A stretch of DNA of 64,000 nt from Nageia nagi (lineage: Eukaryota; Pinophyta), in assembly GCA_050084985.1 (NCBI GenBank), contig JBITNC010000001.1:90892001-90956000 (forward strand), written 5' to 3'. Shown here in pieces: positions 1 to 10,413 of the stretch. How positions within the stretch are numbered: the first letter of the stretch is position 1; each line of letters begins with the position of its first letter. The notes under the pieces were generated by a model. The model worked only from the letters and a program-made list of their open reading frames with translations. It was not told the origin of the DNA and did no database searches. The translations under genes and the position numbers were made by a program.

Positions 1-568
1 AATATTAGGTAAAAACTTTACTCTCACACTTTTATAGATGATTTCTCTTGAATGTGTTGGATTTATTTCATAAAATCTAAATATGAGGCTTTTAATTGTT
101 TCAAAGATTTTAAAATTCAAGTAGAGAATCAAAGTGAGTGTAATGTAAAGTGTGTAAGAACTAATAGGGTAGGAGATTTTTTCTCTAATGAGTTTTTTAA
201 GTTTTGTAAGGATTATGGAATAAAAAGGAAATTCACAATAGCCTATACTCCACAACAAAATGATGTTGTGAAAAGGAAAAATCGTACAATTGTTGAAATG
301 GTAAGGAGCATGTACAAACCAAAATTTTAAGTAATCAATATCGGGATGATGCAACAAGTACAATGGTGTACCTTATCAATAAGATTAAAATATCAAGTTT
401 TGTAGGTATTGCTCATGAAGAATGGTATGGAAAAAAAATTAAACGTAAGGCATTTTATAGTTTTTGGATGTTTAGCATATGTAAATGTAACGGATGAGCT
501 TAGAAAAAAGCTTAATTCAAAGAGTGAGCCTTGTATTTTTCTTGGTTATAGTGAGTCTTCAAAGGCTT
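1..568 (+). pseudogene. copia-1 integrase fragment (5' half of a split Ty1/copia element)
   Basis: The translation matches the catalytic core of a Ty1/copia integrase. It reads FIDDFS near position 34, then FKDFKIQVENQS, then the hallmark YTPQQNDVVKRKNRTIVEM at about 243-300 (family consensus TPQQNGVAERKNRT). The fragment ends with CIFLGYSESSKAW at 530-570, the usual integrase C-terminal landmark. Stops interrupt the frame (for example after FIDDFS), and a frameshift follows position 330, so it is dead. Gag, protease and the integrase N-terminus lie beyond the left window edge. The next residues of this protein (YRVYNPK) resume at 10415, which shows that both pieces are one element cut by an insertion. 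Seen directly: motifs and stops. Inferred: the joining of the two halves. Confidence 0.9.
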
Positions 569-786
569 GGGTAAGTGCAAGAAGATGAGTCCCACTTTTG
601 GCCAAAAAGTGGAAGTGTTTTCCTTGATTTTCATGGTTGGTAACAATTGATCTTAAAATTTGAAGCACTTAGAGTTTGAATCTTGAAAACATTAACTTAT
701 GTAAAAATGTAGTACTCAAAGTCTAATTTTCAAATATGTAATTTACTCCAATACCTAGATCATATAAATGTATTTTGGATAGGTAT
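569..786 (+). repeat. Left remnant of the TIR element, repeated at 5548
   Basis: This stretch carries a near-palindrome (CCACTTTTGGCCAAAAAGTGG at 592-612, one T short of perfect). The following ~85 bases recur with some changes at 5548-5640. No coding potential is seen. It ends where the gypsy A 5' LTR begins. Confidence 0.5.
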
Positions 787-1580
787 TGACACTTAAAAGT
801 GATCTTATCAACATGACCCCACTTAGGTGTAACTTTACATACATATTCAATCATATTTAATCATATTTTAGTTATATTTTATCTTATTTTACATATTTCT
901 CTAGTTGTGTTCTTATTTTTTATGTTAGGTACATTGGGATGGCTTCAACTAATATTCAAGGGATCAAATGGTGATATCACACTTAAAATAAATGTAATTT
1001 TATCTAACATAGGGAAAGCATGTCAATATTACATCTTAATAGTTGGTACCCTACACTTGGGTATTTTTAAATGCCACATATTAAGATTGGAATCTTGTTA
1101 TCACTTGAGAATATATCTATCATCCATCTTCATGATCATATATTTGATTCAAATTTTCATCAATCCTTGTTGGTGAGCCTCATGCCTTAGGAATGTTTGC
1201 ACCTATGCTAGTGTTCATGTACATGCTGATTTCTTAGTGATTAGCAATCATATTGGTATTTCTTTTGTAGTTGACCTTGGGGTTCGTACAATAATTTTAT
1301 AACTCTTAGACAAGTTTGTCTGTAATATACTTGACCTCAACATAGATCAAGACACACAAGTATTTATCTTTTACTTGATTCCTTTCTCTTTAGTGCATGT
1401 AGCTCATTTTACAACTTGATATCAATGTAATTTCATAGTTCTATTACTGCACTACTATATTCCCTTATTCATGTATGTTTATTTGAATAAATTAGATTAG
1501 ATAAATCATATAGTAAATGTTTATATGTATTTAGTTAATTTAGAGTAAAACCATAGGTAATACCAAAACATATATCAACA
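787..1580 (+). repeat. 5' LTR of gypsy A
   Basis: This 794-bp block begins TGACACTTAAAAG and ends ATATCAACA, giving TG...CA termini. It is clearly homologous over its length to 35622-36414, the 3' LTR of gypsy B. The comparison fixes both ends. It lies directly upstream of a gypsy gag-pol region in the same orientation. Its own 3' partner LTR is missing before copia-1 resumes at 10414. Confidence 0.85.
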
Positions 1581-2029
1581 TATTAATGGACACCTTTTAT
1601 AGAATATTTTTTTCTCTTAATAAGGGTTAGAATATAAGTGCTCTCGAACCTACCCATTTTTCCTACATCAAGAATCCTAGGGTTCTTGGTTGCATTTGAT
1701 CAACAATTTTGTGAGTGTGAAAGAAATAGAGAACATAACTCCTAAATTCTTGACCAAATTGATGGAAATGCCTAAGTTTTAATCTCTTATTGTGAAGGCA
1801 TCTACGCATGTAGTCCAAATCATCAATTAGCCTAGCATAGACAAGCACATCAATGTAAATGCCCATTAGCACTAATGCTAATAATAGTGCAAATATTGGC
1901 AATCATACATACAATTTAGGTACCTTCACCAACCAATATTTCATACATATTGAGTCTCAAGTTACACAACTCAAGAAAAAATTTAAAGTTCATGTAGATT
2001 GAACAAAGAATAAAGGTAACCCATTAAGC
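1581..2029 (+). other. gypsy A untranslated leader
   Basis: Between the LTR and the first gag-like codons there is no convincing coding sequence. A clear tRNA primer-binding site could not be identified just after 1580, so the priming tRNA is unknown. Confidence 0.5.
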
Positions 2030-3240
2030 ATGGAGATTCCAAATACACTCCTTCTTGGTATAAATGAAGATCCTAAATTTGAAAGTTTCAATGGTGAAAT
2101 TGATCCTATCATACATATTTAGGGTTTTGAATACATTATGGAGCTTAAATATGGGGTTAATGATAATTTCAAAGCAAAATATTTCTCTATGAGTTTAACT
2201 AGTGAAGCTTGCAAGTGGTTTCATAGCTTGTAACTAGGTTCTACAACATCATATCATTAATTGAAGGATCAATTCAAAGCTCACTTTAGGTGTAATGTAA
2301 ATAAACTAGTTTATTTGACATATTTAATCTATTTCAAGTAAAAAAATAGAGATGTTAGATAGGTTTGCTCCTTGATTCATCAAGCTTTGGAGTTCCATTG
2401 AATAAAAGATGGAAAAGAGATTCATTGCAATGGTATTCCTTGAAAATATTCATCATGTTCTTGGTGAAGAGGGGCTTGAGCATGTTAATGGGTCATTTTT
2501 GCATATGGTTCATTTGCTTATTAAGAAAGAATAATTCTTAGTAAGGTATAATTTGCTTAAGTATACATAATCCTCCTCTAACAAAGACAATGGTAGGAAA
2601 CCCTATAACAAAAAGGATGATACTTCAGTCAATGCAATTGAACCATCTAACCAAGATAAATCCAAAGATATAAAATTAGCCTAAGAAATGTATCCACTAC
2701 CAGTAAACCCAAACCACATAATTAAAAAATTTCTAGAGAGGGTCTAATCAAATGAATTCAAAGAAAGGAATATGGACCTAATGATGAAAAGCTTAGTTGG
2801 TATAGGGAAAAGCAGTTCGATAAATATCATCAAATTAAATGGTATAATACATCAGGTTGTTATGTTTTGAGAAAGAAATTAAAATACTTATTAGATACTG
2901 GTACAGTTTCATATAAAAATGATTTGTCTAAAGCCAAATCTCAAGACCTACCATTTGTTAATATGGTGAATATGATTTTCTATGATTTTAATGGTGAACC
3001 TATTGAGTTTGATGATGAATTTAGTGCAAAAGCAAATTCATATGTAGTTTTAGATTTGGAACAAACATGCAATGCAACCATAAGATCAAAGAAAGGTATT
3101 CCTAACCCATTTTCTGCTACAAAAGAGGTACCTTTTAAATATTATCTTAAGGAAAAGAGGAAAGACAAATGCAAAAAAAAATTTCTACAAAATTGCAAAA
3201 ATACAAATGCTAAAATTAGTTTACTTGAGTTATTTTAAAC
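2030..3240 (+). pseudogene. gypsy A gag-like region (degenerate)
   Basis: Reading from ATG 2030, the translation resembles a Ty3/gypsy capsid. It includes KFESFNGEIDP, then SLTSEACKWFHSL (the family's 'A..WF..L' core), then LKDQFKAHFR. The frame has several stops, for example at about 2122 and 2231. A later segment at 2820-2960 (GCYVLRKKLKYLLDTGTV) resembles the C-terminal 'H..C..L...I..L...G' part of Tat-like gag. An uninterrupted stretch at 2867-3238 (123 codons) belongs to this gag/pre-protease part. The protein would form the virus-like particle. It is broken and not expressible as one protein. Confidence 0.7.
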
Positions 3241-3379
3241 ATTCAAAGAATATAGACTAGCATTGTTCAAAATTCTCAGTGGTGTTGATGAGGATATTGA
3301 TATATCTACTAGCTCTTTGGTAGGAATGATTGGTTGTTTCAATAATGCTATAACATTTACTAAATATGAAATTCTTGGT

Positions 3380-3790
3380 GATGATATCATTGATTAATGC
3401 TTTCCATTAAATATATGTGTAAATTTATTAGGAAAAATAATCAAATATGTATTTCTAGATGGTGGTGTAGGTTTAAATATTTTTCTATTGACTTCCTCAA
3501 GGAATTTGGTGATAAGTTGATACCAAAGTTTGTACAAAAGAAGTACAAGATCATAGGTTATGATAGTGATAGTAAAGCATGTGTCATACATATCATGTTG
3601 TCTATTCAGTTGGTACCTGCAATAGTGGAGCTTATGACTTATGTTCTAGATAAGAAGTTTCATTATGAAATTATCCTTGGGAGACCATGATACATTCTAG
3701 GAGGTGCATACCATCTACATTACATATATTGATTAAATTTAACCATAATGGAAAAGAATATGTAGTGGAAGCAGTAGAAGAAAATTCAAA
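3380..3790 (+). pseudogene. gypsy A retropepsin-like protease remnant
   Basis: The region reads VFLDGGVGLNI at about 3447-3480, where family members have D-S/T-G-A plus a hydrophobic stretch. About 60 residues later come HYEIILGRP (3660-3688), the usual 'ILGRP' C-terminal flap landmark, and then YILGGAYH. The catalytic triplet is DGG instead of DSG/DTG, and a frameshift separates it from the following SIDFLKEFGDKL. This aspartic protease would mature Gag-Pol. The substitution and frameshift indicate it is inactive. It sits between gag and RT, as expected. Confidence 0.7.
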
Positions 3791-3799
3791 CATGATTGC

Positions 3800-5547
3800 A
3801 CTAAAGAATTAAAAGAACATACATAATTATAATAATATGGAGTAAATGAAATTGGCCTTGGCCTTTCTTATATTCTAATTTCTATCAACAATTTAGCAGA
3901 GTGTTAGTATAATATTTAATCAAGCTCTATAAAGCTCTCACACAACACAACTATAAAGAGATTATGTGAAAAAATCTAAAAAATTAGCTTAAGTACATAA
4001 CACTAAACTAAACAAAGCAAGCCCTAACCCTAGCTCATCTCATCCATTGGATTTACATCAATTGTACTTATTACATCCACTAACCTAAGAAGAAAACTAC
4101 TAAAAATAGCCTATGAAATACTACTCCATATTTTGGCCATAGCTTTTGACCTAAGTGTCTGTTTGAGCCCATTTTGTTCTAGATTATGTAGAATTTGAAG
4201 GTCTATGATTTTGATATATATTATATAAGTAAGATATTATCAAAGGCTAAAAATGTCATCTTATACACCAAATTTTCATTCTAATGCTAGGCCATATTTC
4301 CAACATGCACAAGTTGCAAACACCATAGTTCCATATAGAAATGTTGAAATACATGAGAAAACTAATGAAGATAGTGAGGAAGATGAAGAAGATAGTGATA
4401 ACATGCAGCTATACAAAGATACAAGTGTTGGTACATATGTCATTAGTTAGAAGATCATATAATAAGATATCAAAAATCTTGGCATATATCATAAAGCAAA
4501 GAATGACTAGCATCCATGCTAGTATCAACACCTGCATTTCCCTCATTTTTGTAAATGCAGTCAGGATTAGTCAAAATCATAAGAGAATAATGTGAAGATG
4601 GCATATATAACAAAAACACTTTAGAGTTAGAATCATAATTAGATATATAAAATAATAATATGGTGGCCTATGTCAAGGTCAATAAGAAGATGAGATGGAT
4701 GAGGTTTCATGCACCATTGATACAATAATATATGGAATCTAGAAGGTACAAAGGTAAAGGTATTATAAAAAATGAATAAGAAATACAATAATTACCTATA
4801 AAAATATTTTAATCGAATGAAGGGAAAAGTGACCTAGAGAAAAAGAAGGTAAATCAAAGAAATTTGGTCTCATACAATAGTGATAAATAATCAAAAGTAG
4901 AATTAGAGTTGCAGTCAGTCAATATGGCCAAGTTAGAACTAAAAATCAAGGGTAAATATTTAAAGAAGGCTAGTGCCTATGCTAGCTCCAATTATCATGC
5001 TCACATGAGCACCTATGCTCACATCAGCACCTACGTTAATCTTAGCACACATTCTTAAGAAACAAATCATGATTCCTCTTACCATATGCTTGACATGATA
5101 GTTTCAAGGTCTATTGATGTGTTTGAAATGAATGATTCACTTATGCACACGTTAGGGGGAAGATCAAATTTCAAACCATTCCATACCAAGAGATAAGGAA
5201 AGGTTTCTTATCATCCTTATGCTTATTTTGGAGAGGATATGGAGAACATAGTAGGTTCTTCCATTTTGCAATAGCATGTCTTCTTCCTTCATTACATAGG
5301 AGTAGTCTAGGTAGATAAGGGTGTGTGTGTGTTTGTGACATTTTTTCTCTCATGCTATAATAGGATTGGGGTAATTGCCTAACCTTTGCTAACCTAGTGA
5401 TGAGATACCATGGTTGAATGAGCCTCTTATTGAGAAACAATTTGGTACATAAAAGGTGCCAAAAATTATTCAAATTGGAATAGGAATCATTGGGTAAGAT
5501 AAGCAAACATACCAATAGTTCTTGATAAGATTCAAGGACATGTTTAG
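3800..5547 (+). other. gypsy A protease-to-RT spacer, no recognised domain
   Basis: About 1.7 kb between protease and RT are AT-rich and stop-filled. An acidic stretch appears at 4340-4420 (EKTNEDSEEDEED). Around 5090-5170 there is a fragment reading SIDVFEMNDSLMHTLGG. The length is unusual for gypsy, so part of this may be inserted material. No domain is assigned. Confidence 0.4.
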
Positions 5548-6500
5548 TTATTCCCACTTTTGTCCAAAAAGTGGAAGTATTTTTCTCAATTTTCAATTTT
5601 TTTCACAATTGATCTCAAAATTTGAAACACTTAGAGCCTAAGTTGTTTAAAAAATACAGTTTCAAGACCATACCCTCATCATGTCCCTCAAGCACAATTG
5701 GATGTAAATTACAATATTTTATTAAAGTATTTTGGGTACATATACCTAAGATATTAAATATTGTGCAAAATATTTTTTGTAACTTTTTCATGAATATTAT
5801 TATTTGTATTAATATTTTATTGGAATTGATTATCATTTCAAAAAATGCTCATGTCCCTTAAGCATAATTTGACCTAAACTTATCATTTTTAATTAATTAA
5901 AAAAAAATAATTACAAAAAAATAAAAACGTTATTAAGTAAATATGAAACTCTATTTTATTTTTCATAATTCCAAAAATAAAAGTTATTAAGCAAATATTA
6001 GACCCTATTTTTTGAAGTATATGGACCCTCTTTCATTGAAAATTATATTAAAAAAATAAAACCTAATCCAATTATTAAAAAAATAGCATATTTGAAATAT
6101 ATACACTCTCATATACAATCCTACAAATTTCATGAAAAATTATTTGAAAAATATCATCAAACACATGTCCAAAGTTGGTAAATTCCATTTCCATTATTAT
6201 GACCTTGAAGTTGTAGGTCCAAATCCAAGGTTAAGGTCATGAAACCTAATTTCAAGCCAAAAGGGTGGATAAAAATTTTAAATTTAATGACCAAGATCTT
6301 AAGGATGATTGAGATCCTAGGGGGCAAGATCATGGTCACCTTAGGATCTTGAGGGTGATTTCATGCATTTATACTCTATGGGATAGTGATCCTAAGGGAC
6401 AAGATTTTGATATCCCCTAGGATCCTGACCCTTAGGATTCCATTCTGGCTTAAGGATCCTGAAGTAGACTAGGACCCCCCTAGATCCCAACCCTACACTA
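5548..6500. repeat. Second copy of the 569-786 repeat plus palindromic sequence inserted in gypsy A
   Basis: From 5548 the sequence repeats 594-680 (CCACTTTTGTCCAAAAAGTGG and the following ~85 bp). A ~25-bp segment at 5682-5707 recurs at 5848-5875. The region separates gypsy A protease from its RT and contains no gypsy coding sequence. It looks like a non-coding element of the same family as the left TIR remnant. Confidence 0.45.
6309..6490. repeat. Inverted-repeat cluster rich in GATCCTAGG-type motifs
   Basis: GAGATCCTAGGGGG at 6311-6324 is nearly complementary to CCCCCCTAGATCCC around 6475-6488. Between them, forms of GGATC, CCTAGGATCC and TTAAGGATCC recur in both orientations (6340-6470). 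The stretch could fold into a long imperfect hairpin, like the core of a MITE. No coding sequence is seen. Confidence 0.45.
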
Positions 6501-6589
6501 AAAAAACAAATTCCCATGACTTCCTCCAAAGTGGGACTCAACTTCTTGTACTTAATTGTTTGCTTGGGAATATAGTGACATGATAGGGT

Positions 6590-7440
6590 TAGATCTAGCC
6601 TTTATGACTTACAACTTAATGGTGCAAGAAGATGTCAAGCTTGTACAATAGAAAAGAATACAAATGCATCCAAAGCATTCTTTGCTAGTCAAGAAGAAGA
6701 TTAACAAGTATCACAAGGTAGTATTCATTTAGCCCATTGACCATTCACCTTGGTCATCCAACATTGTTCCAAATTTGAAACTAAATGGATAAATTACATG
6801 TAGAATTTTCAAATATTTAAACAAGGATTATCTAAAGGACAACTTTCCATTGCCACACATTGACATAATTATGGATTCTACAGTAGGACATGAGATGTCA
6901 TCATTCATGGATGGTTTCTCAAGATATAATCATATTAGAATCAACAAAGAGGATTAGCATAATATAAAATTCACCACACCTTAGGGAATATTTTATTGGT
7001 TAGTCATGCCCTTTGGCCTCAAAAATGCATAGGCAACATATGAAAGAGCAATGGTAACTATGTTTCATGACCTTATTCATAAATCACTTGAAGCTTATGT
7101 TGATGATATTATAGCTAAATCAACTAAGAAGGAAAATAATATAGAGAACTTAAGGGTCATTTTCGAAATGATGAGACAATTTAAGTTGAAGCTAAATCCT
7201 AAGAAGTGTGTTTTTTGGGTATCTTGTGGCAAGTTACTTGGTTACATTGTATCTAGAAGAGGCATTGGGATATACCACAAAAAAGTAAAAGCTATAATAT
7301 ATATGCCTCCATCAAGAAACATTAGACAACTTAGAATTCTTCAAGGAAAACTATAAGTAGTCAAAAGGTTCATGGTTCAGTTGGAAAATAGAATAGCTCC
7401 ATTCTCTTACTTACTTAAAAAGGGAAATCAGTTCTTATAG
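6590..7440 (+). pseudogene. gypsy A reverse transcriptase
   Basis: This is a Ty3/gypsy RT with recognisable blocks in order: YHKVVFI and DHSPWSSNIVP (6710-6770), CRIFKYLNKDYLKDNFPLPHID (from about 6800), SFMDGFSRYNHI (6900-6940), WLVMPFGLKNA (6998-7030), the catalytic AYVDDIIAKS (7093-7122, YVDD at 7096-7107), and LLGYIVSRRGI (7237-7270). This order matches Tat-type gypsy RTs. Internal stops occur (at about 6956 and 7029), with longer open stretches such as 7051-7356. The enzyme would copy the element RNA into DNA in the virus-like particle. It is inactive by mutation. Confidence 0.9.
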
Positions 7441-7479
7441 ATAAAGTAGCGTCAAAAGGTATTTAAATACATCAAGAGT

Positions 7480-7880
7480 TACTTGCTTAATCCTCATGTT
7501 TTGCATCTAGTTAATCATACTAAGCCTATATACTTGTAAATCTCAACTACAACCAATGCTATTGGGATATTCATTGTACAACTTGACAACAAAAATAGGG
7601 ATAGGATTGTATACTATTTGTTTAAGACCCTAAAAAATGCAAAAATTAATGACACACCAATTGAGAAGTTATGTTATACCATAGTATACACAGCATAAAA
7701 ATTGATAATATACATGATCACCAACACTACCTTTATTATAGCTTAAGCCAATCCATCTAGGTATTTATTATCAAAATCATAGTTGCAAGGAATACTAACA
7801 AAATGGATAATGGAATTACAAGAGTTTGATCTTCTATACACACACCAAAAAGAAGTCAAAGGATAAATTATAGTTTATAT
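7480..7880 (+). pseudogene. gypsy A RNase H domain 1 (RT-linked)
   Basis: Following RT, the translation gives TTNAIGIFIVQLDN (about 7550-7590), RIVYYLFKTLKNA, then KLCYTIVYTA and LSKS. This is the usual layout of the gypsy RT-linked RNase H (family: 'S..AiG.vL.Q.d', 'yyiSrtL..aE..Y...EK'). Stops interrupt it, for example at about 7540 and 7697. It continues from RT in the same orientation. Confidence 0.7.
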
Positions 7881-7925
7881 GCTTGTAGAAACACATTTGA
7901 TGAAATTAATAACAAGAATGAGCTT

Positions 7926-8340
7926 GTGGAACTAGTTGAGCAGTGTGAGGATAAGATATGGATATTATTTTTTGATGGCTCCAAATATTTGCAAGGGGAT
8001 GGGGCAAGATTTGTGCTAGTATCTCCTAAAGGTGGTATGATCCCTATGGCCTACAAATTAAATTTTGATTGCATAAACAACATGTTTGAGTATGAGGCTT
8101 TAGTCTTGGGATTAAAGGTAGTAATCAATCTTGGAATCAATTAGTTAAAATTTTATGGTGACTACCATGTTGTCATCAATCAAATCAACGATGTCTACAA
8201 CATGAAAGATGAAAAATGGCAACCATATAAGGACCTAGTTCCTATAATGGTTCAAATGTGCTTCACTCAAATTCATTTTGATAAAATTTTAAGGAACAAT
8301 AATAGATTTGCAGATGCTATGGGTAATTCACTTCATTAAT
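7926..8340 (+). pseudogene. gypsy A second (archaeal-type) RNase H domain
   Basis: An open stretch at 7926-8144 reads IWILFFDGSKYLQGDGARFVLV and later FEYEALVLGLKV. This is followed, after a stop, by YGDYHVVINQIN at about 8155-8190. The order 'DGS...GaG.vL.sP', 'n..EYEAl..GL', 'GD...v..Q' is that of the additional archaeal-type RNase H in Tat/Ogre gypsy elements. Having this domain as well as RNase H 1 places gypsy A in that group. That placement is from family knowledge, since no phylogeny was run. In-frame stops show that it is decayed. Confidence 0.75.
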
Positions 8341-8689
8341 AGCTATCTCAGTTGAAGATAAGAAAACCATTACCAAAATCAATAGTCTTAGACATTGTTA
8401 TTTTCTAGATGATGATGAATTTCAAGGGTTATTCAAAATAGATCCATTCATATGTGTTATCCTCTCATTGCATACATGGTATGCTGACATATATAACTAT
8501 CTCAAGCAAGGAAAGATCATGGATTCATATCAGTCCAAGTTTCTCAAATAAAGGATGAAACACATGGCTACAATGTATTTCATTATTGGTGATACTCTTT
8601 ATGAAATATCATTTGATGGTACTTTTCTTAGATGTTTAAATAAAACTAAAATAAATAAGGCTATGCAATAAGTACATGATAGCATAAAT

Positions 8690-9735
8690 GTAGGTCATTT
8701 CAATGGTAAATACATCTATCACAAGATTTTAAGACTAGGATATTATTGGCCATATATGGAAAAGGATTGCATTTTACATGTTCAAAAATGTGAAAAGTAT
8801 CAAAAGCATGCTAAATTGAAATAGGTTCCTACAAGTGAATTAGAAAAAATGATATCACCTTGGCTATTTATTATTTGGGCCTTGGATATAATTGGATTTA
8901 TCAATCCCAAATCTAGTGAAGGACACAAATTCATCCTAGCTATTAAAAAATACTTCAAAAAATGGGTAAAATTTGTACCTTTGAGATATTCCAAAGGATC
9001 TCAAATTGTTAAGTTAATGACTAAAAACATCATAACAAGATTAGTAATCCATCTCATTTCATTATGGATAATGGAATTTTAGAAGAAAATAAGTTAGGGA
9101 ATTTTGCAAGGGTTTCAAAATCAAGTAAAGGTTCTCATCAACATATTATCCATAAGGCCATGGACAAGAAGAAGCAACTAGCAAGATAATTATCAATATT
9201 TTATGCAAGATAGTTAAGAAAAATCTCAAAGATTGGCATTCACAACTTATATATGCATTATGGGCATACAAAATAAGCATCATATCAACTACAGGTTGCA
9301 CTCTATTTTCATTGGTCTATAGAGGTGAGGAATTCTTACCATTTGAAGTAGAAATACCATTATTGAGGATGTCTCTAGAAGGAATCATTGATTAGGGAAA
9401 TCAATAAAAAGGAAGACTAAGGTAGCTAGAAGAATTATATGAAAAGAGAATCCATGCCTTAAAACATCTCAAAGCTTATTAGAAAAGAACCAAGAAAGCA
9501 TATGGAAAGAATATTATACTAAGATAATTCCAAGTGGGTGATTCAGTACTTGAGGAGAATCATCATAAATCATAGGATGAAAATAAGGAAAAAGGTAAGT
9601 TTGAGACCAATTGGATTGGTCCCTACATCATCAAGACCAAGTATCCAAATAATGCATACAAATTAGTAATCATTGATAGCAAAGTTGATAAATTTTCAAC
9701 CAATGCAAAGTACCTCAAGCCCTTTTATGCATAAG
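8690..9735 (+). pseudogene. gypsy A integrase
   Basis: The zinc-binding HHCC domain spans about 8695-8820 (GHFNGKYIYHKILRLGYYW, then CILHVQKCEKYQKH). The catalytic core begins near 8850, with the first acidic residue in WALDIIGFINP (8877-8910) and the second in MDNGIL (9066-9083). The glutamate segment GQEEATSK follows near 9165-9190, after a frameshift. The C-terminal domain includes NWIGPYIIKTKYPNNAYKL (9610-9665) and ends at LKPFYA* (about 9717-9735). The enzyme would insert element DNA into the genome. Frameshifts and stops make it non-functional. Confidence 0.85.
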
Positions 9736-10388
9736 GGAATCTTATCACATAGGTCCTAGAGGCATTCCTTTAGCCAATCATTAGTATAGAGATCAGGTAT
9801 CAAGATCCTAGCTTCATTACTATTCTTTCAATTTAGTTCTTGCACTATCTTTCTATGTAAAATACATCATTCATCCCATCACCTACATTTGCATTCTTAG
9901 TATGTTTTAGATAAAAAATAAAAATCATAAAAATCATGTGTCACATTTGGTTTAGTTAAACCATGTGGAAACTTTAGGTCTTCTTCAGTCAATTATCATT
10001 TTTAAACCAATGATATTGGTTTAGTCAATCATGTATATGATACATTGAGTAATCCAGTGTCATTACTTGATAGCAAAGATAAACTAAATCCATCATAGTA
10101 GTCACATTTTAGTCTCAAGAAAATTACAGGGTCATAATCAAAGTGAGACTTAGTGTTCAAGCTACCTTCCACATCCATACTAACCTTTCTACATAAAATC
10201 AAAACATTGATTAAAATTAAGTTCAAGTATCATTTTATACTCTCTTATCTCTACATTCATGATCATAATTTAATTATATCATGCTTCATTATTTGCTTAG
10301 CATATTATGTCCTTGTTGGGTAGAAATTAAATAACCATAATTTTTTATTCATTTTGTTGGTAATAAACCAACCATTCATCTTGGGTTA
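9736..10388 (+). other. gypsy A 3' untranslated region, truncated
   Basis: This non-coding sequence is homologous to 34260-34740 in gypsy B (shared landmarks include ACTCTCTTATCT, TTATATCATGCTT and ATAAACCAACCATT). The homology stops near 10388 at CTTGGGTTAG. In gypsy B the same region runs on for about 0.9 kb to a polypurine tract and LTR. Those parts are absent here, so a deletion removed the gypsy A 3' end. Confidence 0.7.
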
Positions 10389-10413
10389 GCCTAGTGATTC
10401 TTGCACTTACCTA

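Larger units (their letters stand above)
569..10413. mobile_element. Insertion with 14-bp terminal inverted repeats inside copia-1, filled by gypsy A
   Basis: GGTAAGTGCAAGAA at 570-583 is repeated perfectly in inverse at 10398-10411. The copia frame is broken exactly here. The left copia end and the right resumption share CTT (566-568 and 10414-10416). Removing one CTT and everything between gives a continuous copia reading through KAYRVYN. This fits a DNA transposon with a 3-bp target duplication. Only about 218 bp of it survive on the left (569-786) and about 25 bp on the right (10389-10413). No transposase is visible. Superfamily is unassigned: a 3-bp duplication occurs in PIF/Harbinger and CACTA elements, but neither terminal signature is clear. 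Confidence 0.6.

Noticed and set aside
1621-1640. Telomere-like AGGGTTAG
   Set aside because: There is a single occurrence here and a few isolated ones elsewhere (for example in the G LTRs), with no array.
5171-5596. 141-codon open stretch on the minus strand
   Set aside because: It overlaps the start of the repeat copy at 5548, shows no recognisable domain and has biased composition. It is probably chance.
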